From: WHSP01 sp964424945
GTDB lineage: Bacteria; Gemmatimonadota; Gemmatimonadetes; Longimicrobiales; Longimicrobiaceae
NCBI GenBank assembly: GCA_964424945.1
Contig: CAYRLB010000015.1
Span: forward strand, 1 to 47,703
Direction of reading: 5' to 3'
Length of the DNA stretch: 47,703 nt
Shown here: positions 14,328 through 22,272 of the stretch, piece after piece
Layout: each line of letters opens with the position of its first letter
Position numbering within the stretch: position 1 is the first letter of the stretch
Notes under the pieces: generated by a model
The model's input: the letters and a program-made list of their open reading frames with translations, nothing else
Told to the model about the DNA's origin: nothing
Database searches by the model: none
Translations under genes and position numbers: made by a program

Positions 14328-15815
14328 ATGGTCAATCCGACAGGCTTCATGAAGTTTCCGCGCATCTCCTTTCCCTCCCGGGATCCGCGCGGCAGAACGC
14401 AGGATTGGGAAGAAATCCACGAGCACCTGCCTGAAGCGACGTTGAAGGAACAGGGTGAGCGCTGCATGGATTGCGGCGTCCCCTTCTGTCATACAGGCCA
14501 GCTTATCGACGGGCTCTCCACAGGCTGCCCGGTCCATAATCTGATTCCCGACTGGAACGACCTCGTTCGGCAGGGCAAGTGGCGTGCGGCGCTCGATCTC
14601 CTTCACAAGACGAACAACTTCCCGGAGTTCACGGGGCGGGTCTGCCCGGCGCCGTGCGAGGGGTCTTGTGTGCTCGGCATCAACGCGCCTCCCGTTACGA
14701 TCAAGAATATCGAGATGGCGATTGCGGATCGGGGCTTCGAGGAGGGATGGATCGTCCCTGAGCCGCCCGCGATCCGGACGGGCCGCAAAGTCGCGGTCGT
14801 CGGTTCCGGCCCTGCGGGTCTCGCCGCGGCCGCGGAGCTGAACAGGGCGGGGCACAGCGTCACCGTTTACGAGCGCGCGGATCGGATCGGCGGACTTCTG
14901 ATGTATGGTATCCCGCAGATGAAGCTGCCGAAGGCGATGGTAGACCGCCGGGTGGAGCTGCTCGCCGCCGAAGGGGTGACCTTCGTGACGGATACCGAAG
15001 TCGGCAAGACGCTGCCGACGGAACAGCTGCGCGGGGAGTTCGACGCGGTTGTTCTCTGCGGCGGCGCCACCCGGCCCCGTGACCTCGCGGTCGAAGGTCG
15101 CGAGCTGAAGGGGGTCCATTTCGCGATGGACTTCCTCACCGCTTCGCAGAAGAGCCTGCTGGACAGCGGCTTCGCGAATGGTGACTTCATCTCGGCAGAG
15201 GGTCTGAATGTCGTCGTGATCGGCGGCGGTGACACGGGGACGGACTGTGTCGGCACCTCCCTCCGACATGGCTGCAAGTCGCTTGTGCAGCTCGAGATCA
15301 TGCCGCAGCCTCCGCAGGAGCGGGCAGCAGACAACCCCTGGCCGCAGTGGCCCAAGGTGTACAAGCTCGATTATGGCCAGGAGGAGGCCGCAGCGATCTT
15401 CGGCGACGATCCTCGGCGCTACGCCGTCTCGACGAGGCGGCTGATCGGCGACGAGAATGGTCGGGTTCGCGCGATCGAGATCGTCGAGATCCGTCGGACG
15501 AATGGCAAGTTCGAGGAAGTGCCAGGGACGGTGCGGGAGATCCCCGCAGATCTGGTGCTGCTGGCGATGGGCTTCGTCGGGCCGGAGCCGGGTGGCCTCC
15601 TCATGGAGCTCGGCGTCGATCTTGACGCGCGCGGGAATGTCGCGGTCGACCCGAATATGATGAGCAGCGTTCCGGGCGTCTTCTCGGCGGGAGACATGTC
15701 GCGCGGCCAGTCCCTCATCGTCTGGGCGATTGCCGAGGGCCGCGATGCGGCGAAGGGGGTCGACAAATACCTGATGGGAAGTACAAAGCTGCCCGGTTCG
15801 AGCGGTCCGGTCTGA
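14328..15815 (+). CDS. gltD: Glutamate synthase small subunit (GltD) or GltD-like oxidoreductase
   Basis: 495 residues, the normal length for the beta subunit, which takes electrons from NADPH via FAD and passes them through two [4Fe-4S] clusters to the large subunit that forms glutamate from 2-oxoglutarate and glutamine. Seen: cysteines of the N-terminal cluster domain (RCMDCGVPFC, then GCPVHN and RVCPAPCEGSCV), the FAD motif VAVVGSGPAGLAAAAEL (around 152-168), the NADPH motif VVVIGGGDTGTDCVG, and the closing GVFSAGDMSRGQSLIVWAI. An AGAGGAG lies upstream of the ATG. No gltB lies on either side in this window, so it is an orphan here; its large subunit may be elsewhere, or it may serve another electron acceptor. 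Confidence 0.92.
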   Translation: MVNPTGFMKFPRISFPSRDPRGRTQDWEEIHEHLPEATLKEQGERCMDCGVPFCHTGQLIDGLSTGCPVHNLIPDWNDLVRQGKWRAALDLLHKTNNFPEFTGRVCPAPCEGSCVLGINAPPVTIKNIEMAIADRGFEEGWIVPEPPAIRTGRKVAVVGSGPAGLAAAAELNRAGHSVTVYERADRIGGLLMYGIPQMKLPKAMVDRRVELLAAEGVTFVTDTEVGKTLPTEQLRGEFDAVVLCGGATRPRDLAVEGRELKGVHFAMDFLTASQKSLLDSGFANGDFISAEGLNVVVIGGGDTGTDCVGTSLRHGCKSLVQLEIMPQPPQERAADNPWPQWPKVYKLDYGQEEAAAIFGDDPRRYAVSTRRLIGDENGRVRAIEIVEIRRTNGKFEEVPGTVREIPADLVLLAMGFVGPEPGGLLMELGVDLDARGNVAVDPNMMSSVPGVFSAGDMSRGQSLIVWAIAEGRDAAKGVDKYLMGSTKLPGSSGPV

Positions 15816-15922
15816 GCAGGCGGCGACGAGTCGAAGGTTTTATCGACGGAAGGAACAGAGGAAGGGCAGGGTTGATGTCGGTTCGTCGCGCGTGAATGGC
15901 GTGTGCGGCGGACACCCGAAGG

Positions 15923-15972
15923 AGGCCGCGAGCGTTTGACCCGGAAGGTCGGCTCGCGGCCTCGTCTTTCCT
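15923..15972 (+). terminator. Terminator after gltD
   Basis: AGGCCGCGAGC (15923-15933) pairs perfectly with GCTCGCGGCCT (15952-15962) around an 18-nt loop and is followed by CGTCTTTCCT. It lies about 110 nt after the gltD stop and ahead of the esterase gene, so the two are separate transcripts. Confidence 0.6.
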
Positions 15973-16135
15973 GGTCCACCTTCCGCGGCTGACGAAAGGT
16001 CCTGTTCCCGGGATCTTCCTGCCGGCCGGACTCAGGATGCTTGACGTCCTTCTCTCCCGAATCTACTCTCGGAGATCGTCCCGATACGGCCTTCTTCAGC
16101 TCTTCCTCTTTCCACTCCGACCTCCTCGAGGCGCT

Positions 16136-17350
16136 ATGAAACCGGTGCCGCATTTTCCCCTGCTGCTGTCCGTCAGTCTGATCACCTTTGCCGGGGCACC
16201 TGCCCTCGCGCAATTCCCGGCTGACACCCAACCTGCCTCGACGAACATCATCGGCCAGGATTATCCGCGGGTGGACGGCGAGCGCCGCGTGTATTTCCGC
16301 ATCAACGCCCCCAATGCGCAGAGTATCCGGGTGCTCGGCACCGATCTGACGAAGGATGCGGATGGCGTCTGGACCGGGGTCACGGCGCCTCAGGATCCGG
16401 GCTTCCACTACTATCAGCTGTCGATCGACGGAGTCGCCGTTGCCGATCCCGCGAGCGAAGCCTTCTTCGGGTCCGGGAACGTTCGCAGCGGCATCGAGAT
16501 ACCGGAGGCGGGCGTCGACTTCTACGAAGTAAAGGATGTTCCCCACGGGGAGGTCAGGAGCCGGTGGTACAAGGCAAACTCGAACGGGGAGATGAGGCAG
16601 GCCTTCATCTACACGCCGCCGGGGTATGACGATGATCCTGAACGGCGCTACCCCGTCCTCTACCTGCAGCACGGTATGATGGAGGACAGGCGGGCCTGGT
16701 CGCAGCAGGGCAGGGCTGGCTTCATCCTCGACAACCTCATCGCCGAGGGTCTGGCCGAGCCGATGATCGTGGTGATGGAGGACGGCGGGATCGCGGGCGA
16801 TCTGCGCCGGATGATGGGCGGCCCTCCCGCTGGTGGTCCTCCGGCTGGTGGTCCTCCCGCTGGCGGACCCGGTGGCCCCGGCGACCCCGGCGGGCCTGGC
16901 GGTGGCCCGGATCTGAACATGCCCTTCGTGACCCAGATCATCACCGATGTCATACCGATGGTCGACGCGAACTACCGGACGATTCCGGATCGGGAGCACA
17001 GGGCGATGGCCGGGCTCTCCCTCGGCGGCACGCAGACCTATCAGATCACGCAGGCGAATCTCGACAAGTTCGCGAACATTGGCATCTTCAGCGCTCCCTT
17101 CGGGTTCCCCGGTATCGAAACGGGTTACAACGGCTTGCTGAAGCAGCCGGAGGAGTTCGCCCGCCAAGTTAAGGTCTTCTATGTCAGCATGGGTTCGAAG
17201 GAGGGGGCCGGGACGGGCCGGAGCATTCATGAGGCGCTCGAGCAGGCTGGCATCCGGCACGTCTATTATGAAGCGCCTGGCACGGGCCACGAATTCCAGA
17301 CCTGGCGGAAGAGCCTCCATGGCTTTGCACAGCTTCTTTTCAAGGAATAA
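16136..17350 (+). CDS. Exported esterase with N-terminal carbohydrate-binding-like domain
   Basis: 404 residues from the ATG at 16136; signal peptide of about 26 residues ending PALAQ. Residues about 45-125 resemble the E-set/CBM48-type module that precedes enterochelin- or feruloyl-type esterases (RVYFRINAPNAQSIRVLG, DPGFHYYQLSIDG). The alpha/beta-hydrolase follows: YPVLYLQHG (oxyanion region), nucleophile elbow GLSLG (Ser295), and the catalytic His in GTGHEF (385). The acid residue is unclear; the usual Asp position reads SMGSKEGAG, with Glu356 the best candidate. Between strand and elbow lies a low-complexity insert of repeated PPAGG and GGPGGPGDP (229-258), encoded by near-identical 15-nt repeats. 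It probably removes acyl groups from plant or bacterial polysaccharides in the periplasm or outside the cell. Confidence 0.83.
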   Translation: MKPVPHFPLLLSVSLITFAGAPALAQFPADTQPASTNIIGQDYPRVDGERRVYFRINAPNAQSIRVLGTDLTKDADGVWTGVTAPQDPGFHYYQLSIDGVAVADPASEAFFGSGNVRSGIEIPEAGVDFYEVKDVPHGEVRSRWYKANSNGEMRQAFIYTPPGYDDDPERRYPVLYLQHGMMEDRRAWSQQGRAGFILDNLIAEGLAEPMIVVMEDGGIAGDLRRMMGGPPAGGPPAGGPPAGGPGGPGDPGGPGGGPDLNMPFVTQIITDVIPMVDANYRTIPDREHRAMAGLSLGGTQTYQITQANLDKFANIGIFSAPFGFPGIETGYNGLLKQPEEFARQVKVFYVSMGSKEGAGTGRSIHEALEQAGIRHVYYEAPGTGHEFQTWRKSLHGFAQLLFKE

Positions 17351-17415
17351 CACCGGCACGGATGGCGGGACTTCGAAATGACCTTCAAACGCCGGTCGTC
17401 CGGCGATGAGGAAGC

Positions 17416-17853
17416 GTGATCAAGGCAGCGAGTATCTATCTCAATTTCCCCGGGAACACTGAAGAGGTGTTCAACTTCTATCGCGAGGTGTTCGGGGGTG
17501 ACTTTCTCAGCGTGATTCGCTACAGCGAGTTTGGCGATGTTGCGGAACGAATGACGGACGCGGAGCGGAGCCTTATCGCGCATATCGCGCTGCCGCTCGG
17601 GCAGACGATGCTGATGGCTTCGGACGCTATCGAATCTCTCGGCCAAGCCGTCACCCACGGCAACAGCTGCTTCATCTCCGTGGACGCCGAAACAGGTGAG
17701 GAGGCGGAGCGGATTTTTGCGGCGCTCTCGGAGGGCGGGTCTGTCGCAATGTCGCTCGAGAAGACGGAGTGGGCGGAAAAGTACGGCATCTGCACCGACC
17801 GTTTCGGCATCCAGTGGATGGTCGGATTCACCGGGGAGGTGCAGTTCGGCTGA
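17416..17853 (+). CDS. VOC-superfamily (PhnB-like) protein
   Basis: 145 residues of the glyoxalase/bleomycin-resistance fold in its PhnB-like form: ASIYLNFPGNTEEVFNFYRE at the start, FGGDF, GQTMLMASDA, then EEAERIFAALSEGG and the closing DRFGIQWMVGF, which is very typical of PhnB-like proteins. Such proteins bind small hydrophobic or sugar-like ligands, often without metal, and the function is rarely known. Starts at GTG 17416 with GAGGA just upstream. Followed by a terminator at 17920, so it is probably a single-gene transcript. Confidence 0.88.
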   Translation: MIKAASIYLNFPGNTEEVFNFYREVFGGDFLSVIRYSEFGDVAERMTDAERSLIAHIALPLGQTMLMASDAIESLGQAVTHGNSCFISVDAETGEEAERIFAALSEGGSVAMSLEKTEWAEKYGICTDRFGIQWMVGFTGEVQFG

Positions 17854-17919
17854 ACTACCGGATCCCCGGCGGGTATCGAGCCGGGATGCGCCGGCTTATC
17901 GATGTAATCGCAGTGCCAA

Positions 17920-17953
17920 GGGCGACCTTCCCGGGGGTCGCCCCTCTTCTTTC
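17920..17953 (+). terminator. Terminator after the VOC gene
   Basis: GGGCGACC (17920-17927) pairs with GGTCGCCC (17936-17943), 8-bp perfect stem, 8-nt loop, followed by a pyrimidine-rich CTCTTCTTTC. It lies 67 nt after the VOC stop. Confidence 0.65.
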
Positions 17954-17964
17954 GGCGCCGAGCC

Positions 17965-17992
17965 TTGAAGTCGGTGTGATCGTCAATACGAT
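17965..17992 (+). promoter_or_regulatory. Candidate promoter for the methyltransferase gene
   Basis: TTGAAG (17965-17970) and TACGAT (17987-17992) are separated by 16 nt, right after the VOC terminator and 55 nt before the next start. Match to sigma-70 consensus is moderate. Confidence 0.35.
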
Positions 17993-18046
17993 TAGAAAAG
18001 GGTTGGACTGTGACGTTTGAGGACAGGTCGCGCAGGATGAACGTCA

Positions 18047-19057
18047 ATGAGTGGTGAGGAGTCTTTCCGTCCGTCGGGAGAGGTGGCTCCTTCCGGGTCT
18101 GCTGCCGAAGTGTCACAGACATCTTCCGGGTGGGAACTGATCGAGGGCGTTGCCGAGCGGATGTCGGCCCTCGAAGATGAGGCCGATCTCCTTGTCGAGA
18201 TGAACTACTGCGGCCGTGCCGGCGCACTGGACCGACTCGAGTTTGGCGTTCTCGATCCGATTTCGCGACTTCGGAAGATGGAGATGACACCGGTGAGGCC
18301 GTCACCCTCCCTCGGCGCGGGATTTTCGGACTCGCTGGACACCCTGGAGGGCAGGGCGGAGACGATTCGCGATCGATTTGCGACGATCGACGCCTCATTT
18401 CTGAGTGGCCTGCGTCAGCGGATCCGCGGCGGACTGCGGGGAGCGCCGCTGCGTGCGATTCTCGACGGACAGGCTGCGGGCCGGCATCATCTGGCGAACA
18501 GCCCAGGTTATGATGCTCTCGACGGACTTCTGGCGGATCTGCTCTTTCCGGCGCCCGGCCCGACCGCCGCTCTGGAGCGCGAGCCCGAGATGGTCTTCTA
18601 TCAGCCGACGCCCGCCCGGATCATTCTGGACCTCGTCGATCGCATCGTCTTCAGCAGGGATGACCTTTTCGTCGACATCGGCTCCGGGCTCGGGCTCGTT
18701 CCCATTCTGGTGAATATCCTCACCGGCGTCCGATCGACCGGCATCGAGATCGATCCGGCATATCAACGCTACGCCAGCAGCCGTGCAGCCGATCTGCTCT
18801 TGGCGGATGTCGGCTTCATCACCGCCGACGCGCGGGCGGCGGATTACTCCAAAGGCACGGTCTTCTTCCTCTACACTCCTTTCTCCGGAACGATGCTTCG
18901 CACGGTTCTGGATCGCATCGACAGCCAGCGTGAAGGTCGGGGCATAACCCTCTTCAGCTTCGGCCCGTGCACCGGGGATGTCGCAGCTCAGACGTGGCTG
19001 CAGCCGATCGGGCCGGTGGACGATGATCATTCGCTCGCGATGTTCCGCGCGCGCTGA
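18047..19057 (+). CDS. Class I SAM-dependent methyltransferase-like protein
   Basis: 336 residues. The C-terminal half holds a Rossmann-type methyltransferase core: DIGSGLG (210-216, motif I), GIEID (232-236, the acidic residue that binds the ribose of SAM) and an ITADARAADYSKG region (motif III-like) followed by VFFLYTPFSG. The N-terminal 190 residues are helical with an AREPEMVFYQPTP segment just before the core. This arrangement resembles the DOT1-like or 'FkbM/histone methylase-like' open-ended cores, but the substrate is unknown. It is followed after 15 nt by a lipoprotein gene. Confidence 0.7.
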   Translation: MSGEESFRPSGEVAPSGSAAEVSQTSSGWELIEGVAERMSALEDEADLLVEMNYCGRAGALDRLEFGVLDPISRLRKMEMTPVRPSPSLGAGFSDSLDTLEGRAETIRDRFATIDASFLSGLRQRIRGGLRGAPLRAILDGQAAGRHHLANSPGYDALDGLLADLLFPAPGPTAALEREPEMVFYQPTPARIILDLVDRIVFSRDDLFVDIGSGLGLVPILVNILTGVRSTGIEIDPAYQRYASSRAADLLLADVGFITADARAADYSKGTVFFLYTPFSGTMLRTVLDRIDSQREGRGITLFSFGPCTGDVAAQTWLQPIGPVDDDHSLAMFRAR

Positions 19058-19072
19058 AGGCGCTTCAGGAGG

Positions 19073-19672
19073 ATGCAGATGAAAGGGTTCAGCCATTCGA
19101 CCGGCATCGTCGTCGCCGGGCTGCTCCTCCTCACGGCGCTGACGGTGGCGTGTGGTGGGACGGACGCTCCACGGATCTCTCCGGAAGCCCCGGTCGACGC
19201 GACGTCCGACGGTGCTTCCCCCGGGATAAGCGAGGCGCTCGATATTCCGTACCGGGAGGCACTCTTCACGCAACTGTTGAGGGAGAGACCCTCCTCCCGC
19301 GCGTGGGTCCGCTCGACCCTTGGCGACCCGGACAGCGCGACGTCGCGGCTGGTTCCGAACCGTCACGTTCCTGGCGCTACCGACACACTCGTTGCGCTTT
19401 ACTATCCGGGAATCGTCGTCAGATTTCACGTGCCGGAGCCTGGGGGCGAGCTGCTGTCGCAGTTGGACGTCTCCGACAATCGATATCTGGCATACCCGTT
19501 GATCGGTGCTCCGGTCGCCCTGGTCGAGGAGGAAGTCGGTTCGGCAGATGAGGTCGGAGACACGCTGCGCAGCTACCGTTGCCACTCCTGCGTCGCCGGC
19601 GATGACCCTGTTTCGATGATCGTCAGGGACGGGGAAATCGTGCGGATCCGGTTCCAGTACTACGTCGACTGA
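19073..19672 (+). CDS. Putative lipoprotein
   Basis: 199 residues. N-terminal MQMKGF start (a second Met three codons in), hydrophobic helix and lipobox LTVACGG with the lipidated Cys near residue 27. The mature domain has a strand-rich middle with STLGDPDSATSR and TLVALYYPGIVVRFHV, and two cysteines in a C-terminal CHSC motif. The first block recalls the short-helix plus strand units of SmpA/BamE-like outer-membrane lipoproteins, but the match is too weak to call. Function unknown. Confidence 0.55.
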   Translation: MQMKGFSHSTGIVVAGLLLLTALTVACGGTDAPRISPEAPVDATSDGASPGISEALDIPYREALFTQLLRERPSSRAWVRSTLGDPDSATSRLVPNRHVPGATDTLVALYYPGIVVRFHVPEPGGELLSQLDVSDNRYLAYPLIGAPVALVEEEVGSADEVGDTLRSYRCHSCVAGDDPVSMIVRDGEIVRIRFQYYVD

Positions 19673-19868
19673 AGGTCGAGATTTCAGCTACAGCAGGAGC
19701 GCCTGGTCGACGCTCGGCGCCCGGAAGCTGCACGGCTGGTGGAAGGCGAAAGTGAAGCCGGGCAAGCTGTTCGGACCGTCTGTGCGGGGAACTTGCAGAG
19801 GGTGTGACGCGTATCTTCGAAGGGCCGAAGGCCTCCGGCGTGTTGAACCCGATCCCCAGGAGATTCGT

Positions 19869-20051
19869 TTGTCTCGTCCTCCCGTCGATCGTCGTCTCCA
19901 GCTCCAGATTATCTTCGCCTTCCTCTTTTTTCAGGTGATCCTGCTTTCGGTGAGGCCGGGTGAGTCGACATCCGCGCAGCTCATCTTCCGCTGGTGCGCC
20001 GGTGCCGTCGGCGTGATCGGATTCGCGGCAGTGTCGCGGCGACGCTTCTGA
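19869..20051 (+). CDS. Small two-helix membrane protein
   Basis: 60 residues from a TTG at 19869 with AGGAGA (19858-19863) exactly 5 nt upstream, a better site than most genes here. After MSRPPVDRR come two hydrophobic stretches (about 12-27 and 36-54) separated by RPGESTSAQ, ending in SRRRF. It is likely an inner-membrane protein with both ends inside. No family recognised. The frame is open upstream to 19752 but that part lacks protein character. Confidence 0.5.
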   Translation: MSRPPVDRRLQLQIIFAFLFFQVILLSVRPGESTSAQLIFRWCAGAVGVIGFAAVSRRRF

Positions 20052-20197
20052 GTCAGGTGGCTGCCTGACTTTCAGATCGTGGCGTCCGGTACCAGCTCGA
20101 TCCCTGTGCATTCCGGCCGATTCCCGACCGGCACCGGCCGTGGTCGGATCGGAAGAGCCAATTGGCGATCTCGCCGCTCTCCTCCACTCAATGCCGT

Positions 20198-20626
20198 ATG
20201 CGACTCTGGTCCCTTCATCCGGCGTATCTGGACAGTCGTGGCCTTGTAGCTCTATGGCGGGAAGCGCTTCTTGCCCAGAAGGTCCTTCAGGGTGGAACGC
20301 GCGGCTATGTACGCCATCCCCAACTGCATCGCTTCGTCGCCCGTGCCGACAGCGCTGTCGCGATTGGGAGCTACCTCTCAGCCGTCGCCGATGAAGCCGA
20401 TCGCCGTGGATACGTTTTCAACCGATCGAAGATCCTCGTCCAGGATGATGAGATGCGGCTCGGTGTCACGACGGGCCAGGTAGCTTTCGAATGGGAGCAT
20501 CTGATGCGGAAGCTTGCGCAGCGCGACCCCGGCCTCGCCGCCGGTTTCAGGGACACCCGGGTACCCGAACTCCATCCGCTCTTCTACCCCGTGGAAGGGC
20601 CGCGGGAGGATTGGGAGCGAGGGTGA
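20198..20626 (+). CDS. Pyrimidine-dimer DNA glycosylase / endonuclease V-like protein
   Basis: 142 residues from the ATG at 20198. Members of the Pyr_excise family that I know start with the same MRLWSLHP-YLD-GLVALWREALLAQ pattern and continue with a TRGY-HPQL-RF block, as here (GGTRGYVRHPQLHRF). Family proteins related to T4 endonuclease V nick DNA at UV-induced cyclobutane dimers; this branch lacks a tested function. The C-terminal part contains FEWEHLMRKLAQRDP and ends with HPLFYPVEGPREDWE. UV repair suits an organism with a light-controlled carotenoid locus, but that link is circumstantial. Confidence 0.8.
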   Translation: MRLWSLHPAYLDSRGLVALWREALLAQKVLQGGTRGYVRHPQLHRFVARADSAVAIGSYLSAVADEADRRGYVFNRSKILVQDDEMRLGVTTGQVAFEWEHLMRKLAQRDPGLAAGFRDTRVPELHPLFYPVEGPREDWERG

Positions 20627-20849
20627 TGCGTGCCCGGTTGTGTCTGGGAGTGATCCGCCGACCATTCTGAAGCTGCCAGTCGGGCGTCCTTTCCTGTCCT
20701 GACCTGCCGGGCCTTCCCAATGGGTGACTCGCCCCGGTTGAAACAGGTGCCAGTCCGTGCCGTCGACGGTCAAGGTGGCTCTTCGACCGTTCTTGCATTA
20801 TCCTGCACCTTTCGGCACTTCCTCCACACTCAATCCGACGGATCGCGCC

Positions 20850-21308
20850 ATGTTCGAAGAATTCAAGAAGTTCATCAATCGCGGCAACGTGATTGATCTC
20901 GCAGTGGGTATCGTCATCGGGGCGGCATTCGGCACTGTGGTGAAGAGCTTCGTGGATGACATCCTCATGCCTCCGATCGGTCGTGTCATCGGCGGTGTGG
21001 ACTTCTCGAACCTCTTCATCAATCTGTCGGGGGGGGATGAATACGCCTCGCTGGCGGAGGCGCAGGCTGCCGGGGCCGCCACGATCAACTACGGGCTCTT
21101 CCTCAACAACCTCATCTCCTTCCTGATCATCGCGTTCGCGGTGTTCCTGGTGGTACAGAGCTACAACCGTCTCCGCGTTCTGGAGGAAGCTGCGCCGCCC
21201 GCGGAAACGGAGAAGGAGTGCCCGCACTGCCGGATGCGCGTACCGATTCCGGCCAGCCGATGCGGTCACTGCACCAGCGACCTCGGTGCTGCTCCGACCA
21301 CGACCTAG
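20850..21308 (+). CDS. mscL: Large-conductance mechanosensitive channel with zinc-ribbon tail
   Basis: 152 residues. The N-terminal FEEFKKFINRGNVIDLAVG and the first pore helix (VGIVIGAAFGTVVKSFVDDILMPP cut here: residues 18-42) are textbook MscL, the homopentameric channel that opens under membrane tension at osmotic downshock. The periplasmic loop and second helix (INYGLFLNNLISFLIIAFAVF region) follow. The tail after about residue 125 has two CxxC pairs (CPHC and CGHC, 10 residues apart), a rubredoxin-like zinc knuckle appended in place of the usual charged helix. An extension of this kind occurs in some phyla, but its job is unknown; sensing metal or redox would be a guess. Confidence 0.93.
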   Translation: MFEEFKKFINRGNVIDLAVGIVIGAAFGTVVKSFVDDILMPPIGRVIGGVDFSNLFINLSGGDEYASLAEAQAAGAATINYGLFLNNLISFLIIAFAVFLVVQSYNRLRVLEEAAPPAETEKECPHCRMRVPIPASRCGHCTSDLGAAPTTT

Positions 21309-21355
21309 CCGGCTGCCACCTCTCGAATCCCTGTGCCGGAACCGAAGCCGCCCCG

Positions 21356-22180
21356 ATGATCGTTCATCTCGTCGATGGGACGTACGAACTGTTCCGGCAC
21401 TTCTACGGGCTCCGCCGCTTCCACAAGAAGGATGACCCGCCGCTGGGAGCGGCGCTGGGGGTCTGCAGGACGGTGCTGCAGATGCTCGAAAGCGGCGCCA
21501 CGCACATCGGTGTAGCCACCGACCACCTCATCGAGTCGTTCCGCAACGGGTTGTGGGCGGGATACAAGACGGGGCAGGGTGTGGAGCAGAGCCTTCTCGA
21601 CCAGTTCCACCCTCTCGAAGACGCCCTCCACTCGATGGGCGTCGCGGTATGGCCGATGGTCGAGCTGGAAGCCGATGATGGTCTTGCTGCTGCCGCCGCC
21701 ATCGCCGCCGGCGACCCCCGCGTCGACAAGGTGTGCATCTGGACGCCCGACAAGGATCTGGCCCAGTGCGTCCGCGGCGAACGCGTCGTGCAGATCGATC
21801 GTCGAACCCAGGCCGTTCGAGACGAGGCGGGGGTCAGAAAGAAGTTCGGTGTGCCCCCGACCCTCATTCCGGATTATCTCGCGCTCGTGGGCGATTCGGC
21901 CGATGGATACCCGGGGATACGCGGGATCGGCCCTGCAACGGCCGCGCGGCTCCTTAATACGCATGGTCCCATCGAGAGCTTCCCCCCGGACATGCTCGTC
22001 GACAGTCGCGAGGCCGCGCTCCTGTTCAAGGATCTGGCGACGCTGCGTACAGACGAGCCCCTCTTCGATGATGTGGAGGATCTGCGCTGGCGCGGACCCC
22101 GGCGTGACTTCCCCGAGTGGGCGAAACGGATGGGTGATCTGAAGTTGATCGACCGGTGCCGGAAGCTGGAGGAAAAGTGA
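21356..22180 (+). CDS. 5'-3' exonuclease / flap endonuclease-like protein
   Basis: 274 residues from the ATG at 21356. It has the FEN/PIN-like fold of the 5' nuclease domain of DNA polymerase I: HLVDGTYELFRHFY near the start, ATDHLIESFRN, ELEADDGLAAAAA (metal-binding acidic cluster), CIWTPDKDLAQCV and then the helix-hairpin-helix GDSADGYPGIRGIGPATAARLL. It removes 5' flaps or RNA primers. It is a stand-alone enzyme, without a polymerase domain, so it is an accessory to any full-length PolA elsewhere in the genome. The context with the glycosylase and mscL is loose. Confidence 0.88.
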   Translation: MIVHLVDGTYELFRHFYGLRRFHKKDDPPLGAALGVCRTVLQMLESGATHIGVATDHLIESFRNGLWAGYKTGQGVEQSLLDQFHPLEDALHSMGVAVWPMVELEADDGLAAAAAIAAGDPRVDKVCIWTPDKDLAQCVRGERVVQIDRRTQAVRDEAGVRKKFGVPPTLIPDYLALVGDSADGYPGIRGIGPATAARLLNTHGPIESFPPDMLVDSREAALLFKDLATLRTDEPLFDDVEDLRWRGPRRDFPEWAKRMGDLKLIDRCRKLEEK

Positions 22181-22272
22181 TGGTGCCCCCCGACTGAACC
22201 GTCCCCCGTCCCGAATCGCTCCGCCTCTTCTCCCGGAAGAAGGCCGATACCCCTTCCCGCTGCTTCCTGCGA

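Noticed and set aside
13794..15269. 491-residue minus-strand frame across gltD
   Set aside because: Runs against the well-conserved gltD and has no protein signature.
15419..17359. 646-residue minus-strand frame
   Set aside because: Spans two unrelated plus-strand genes (gltD end and esterase) and a terminator; shadow frame.
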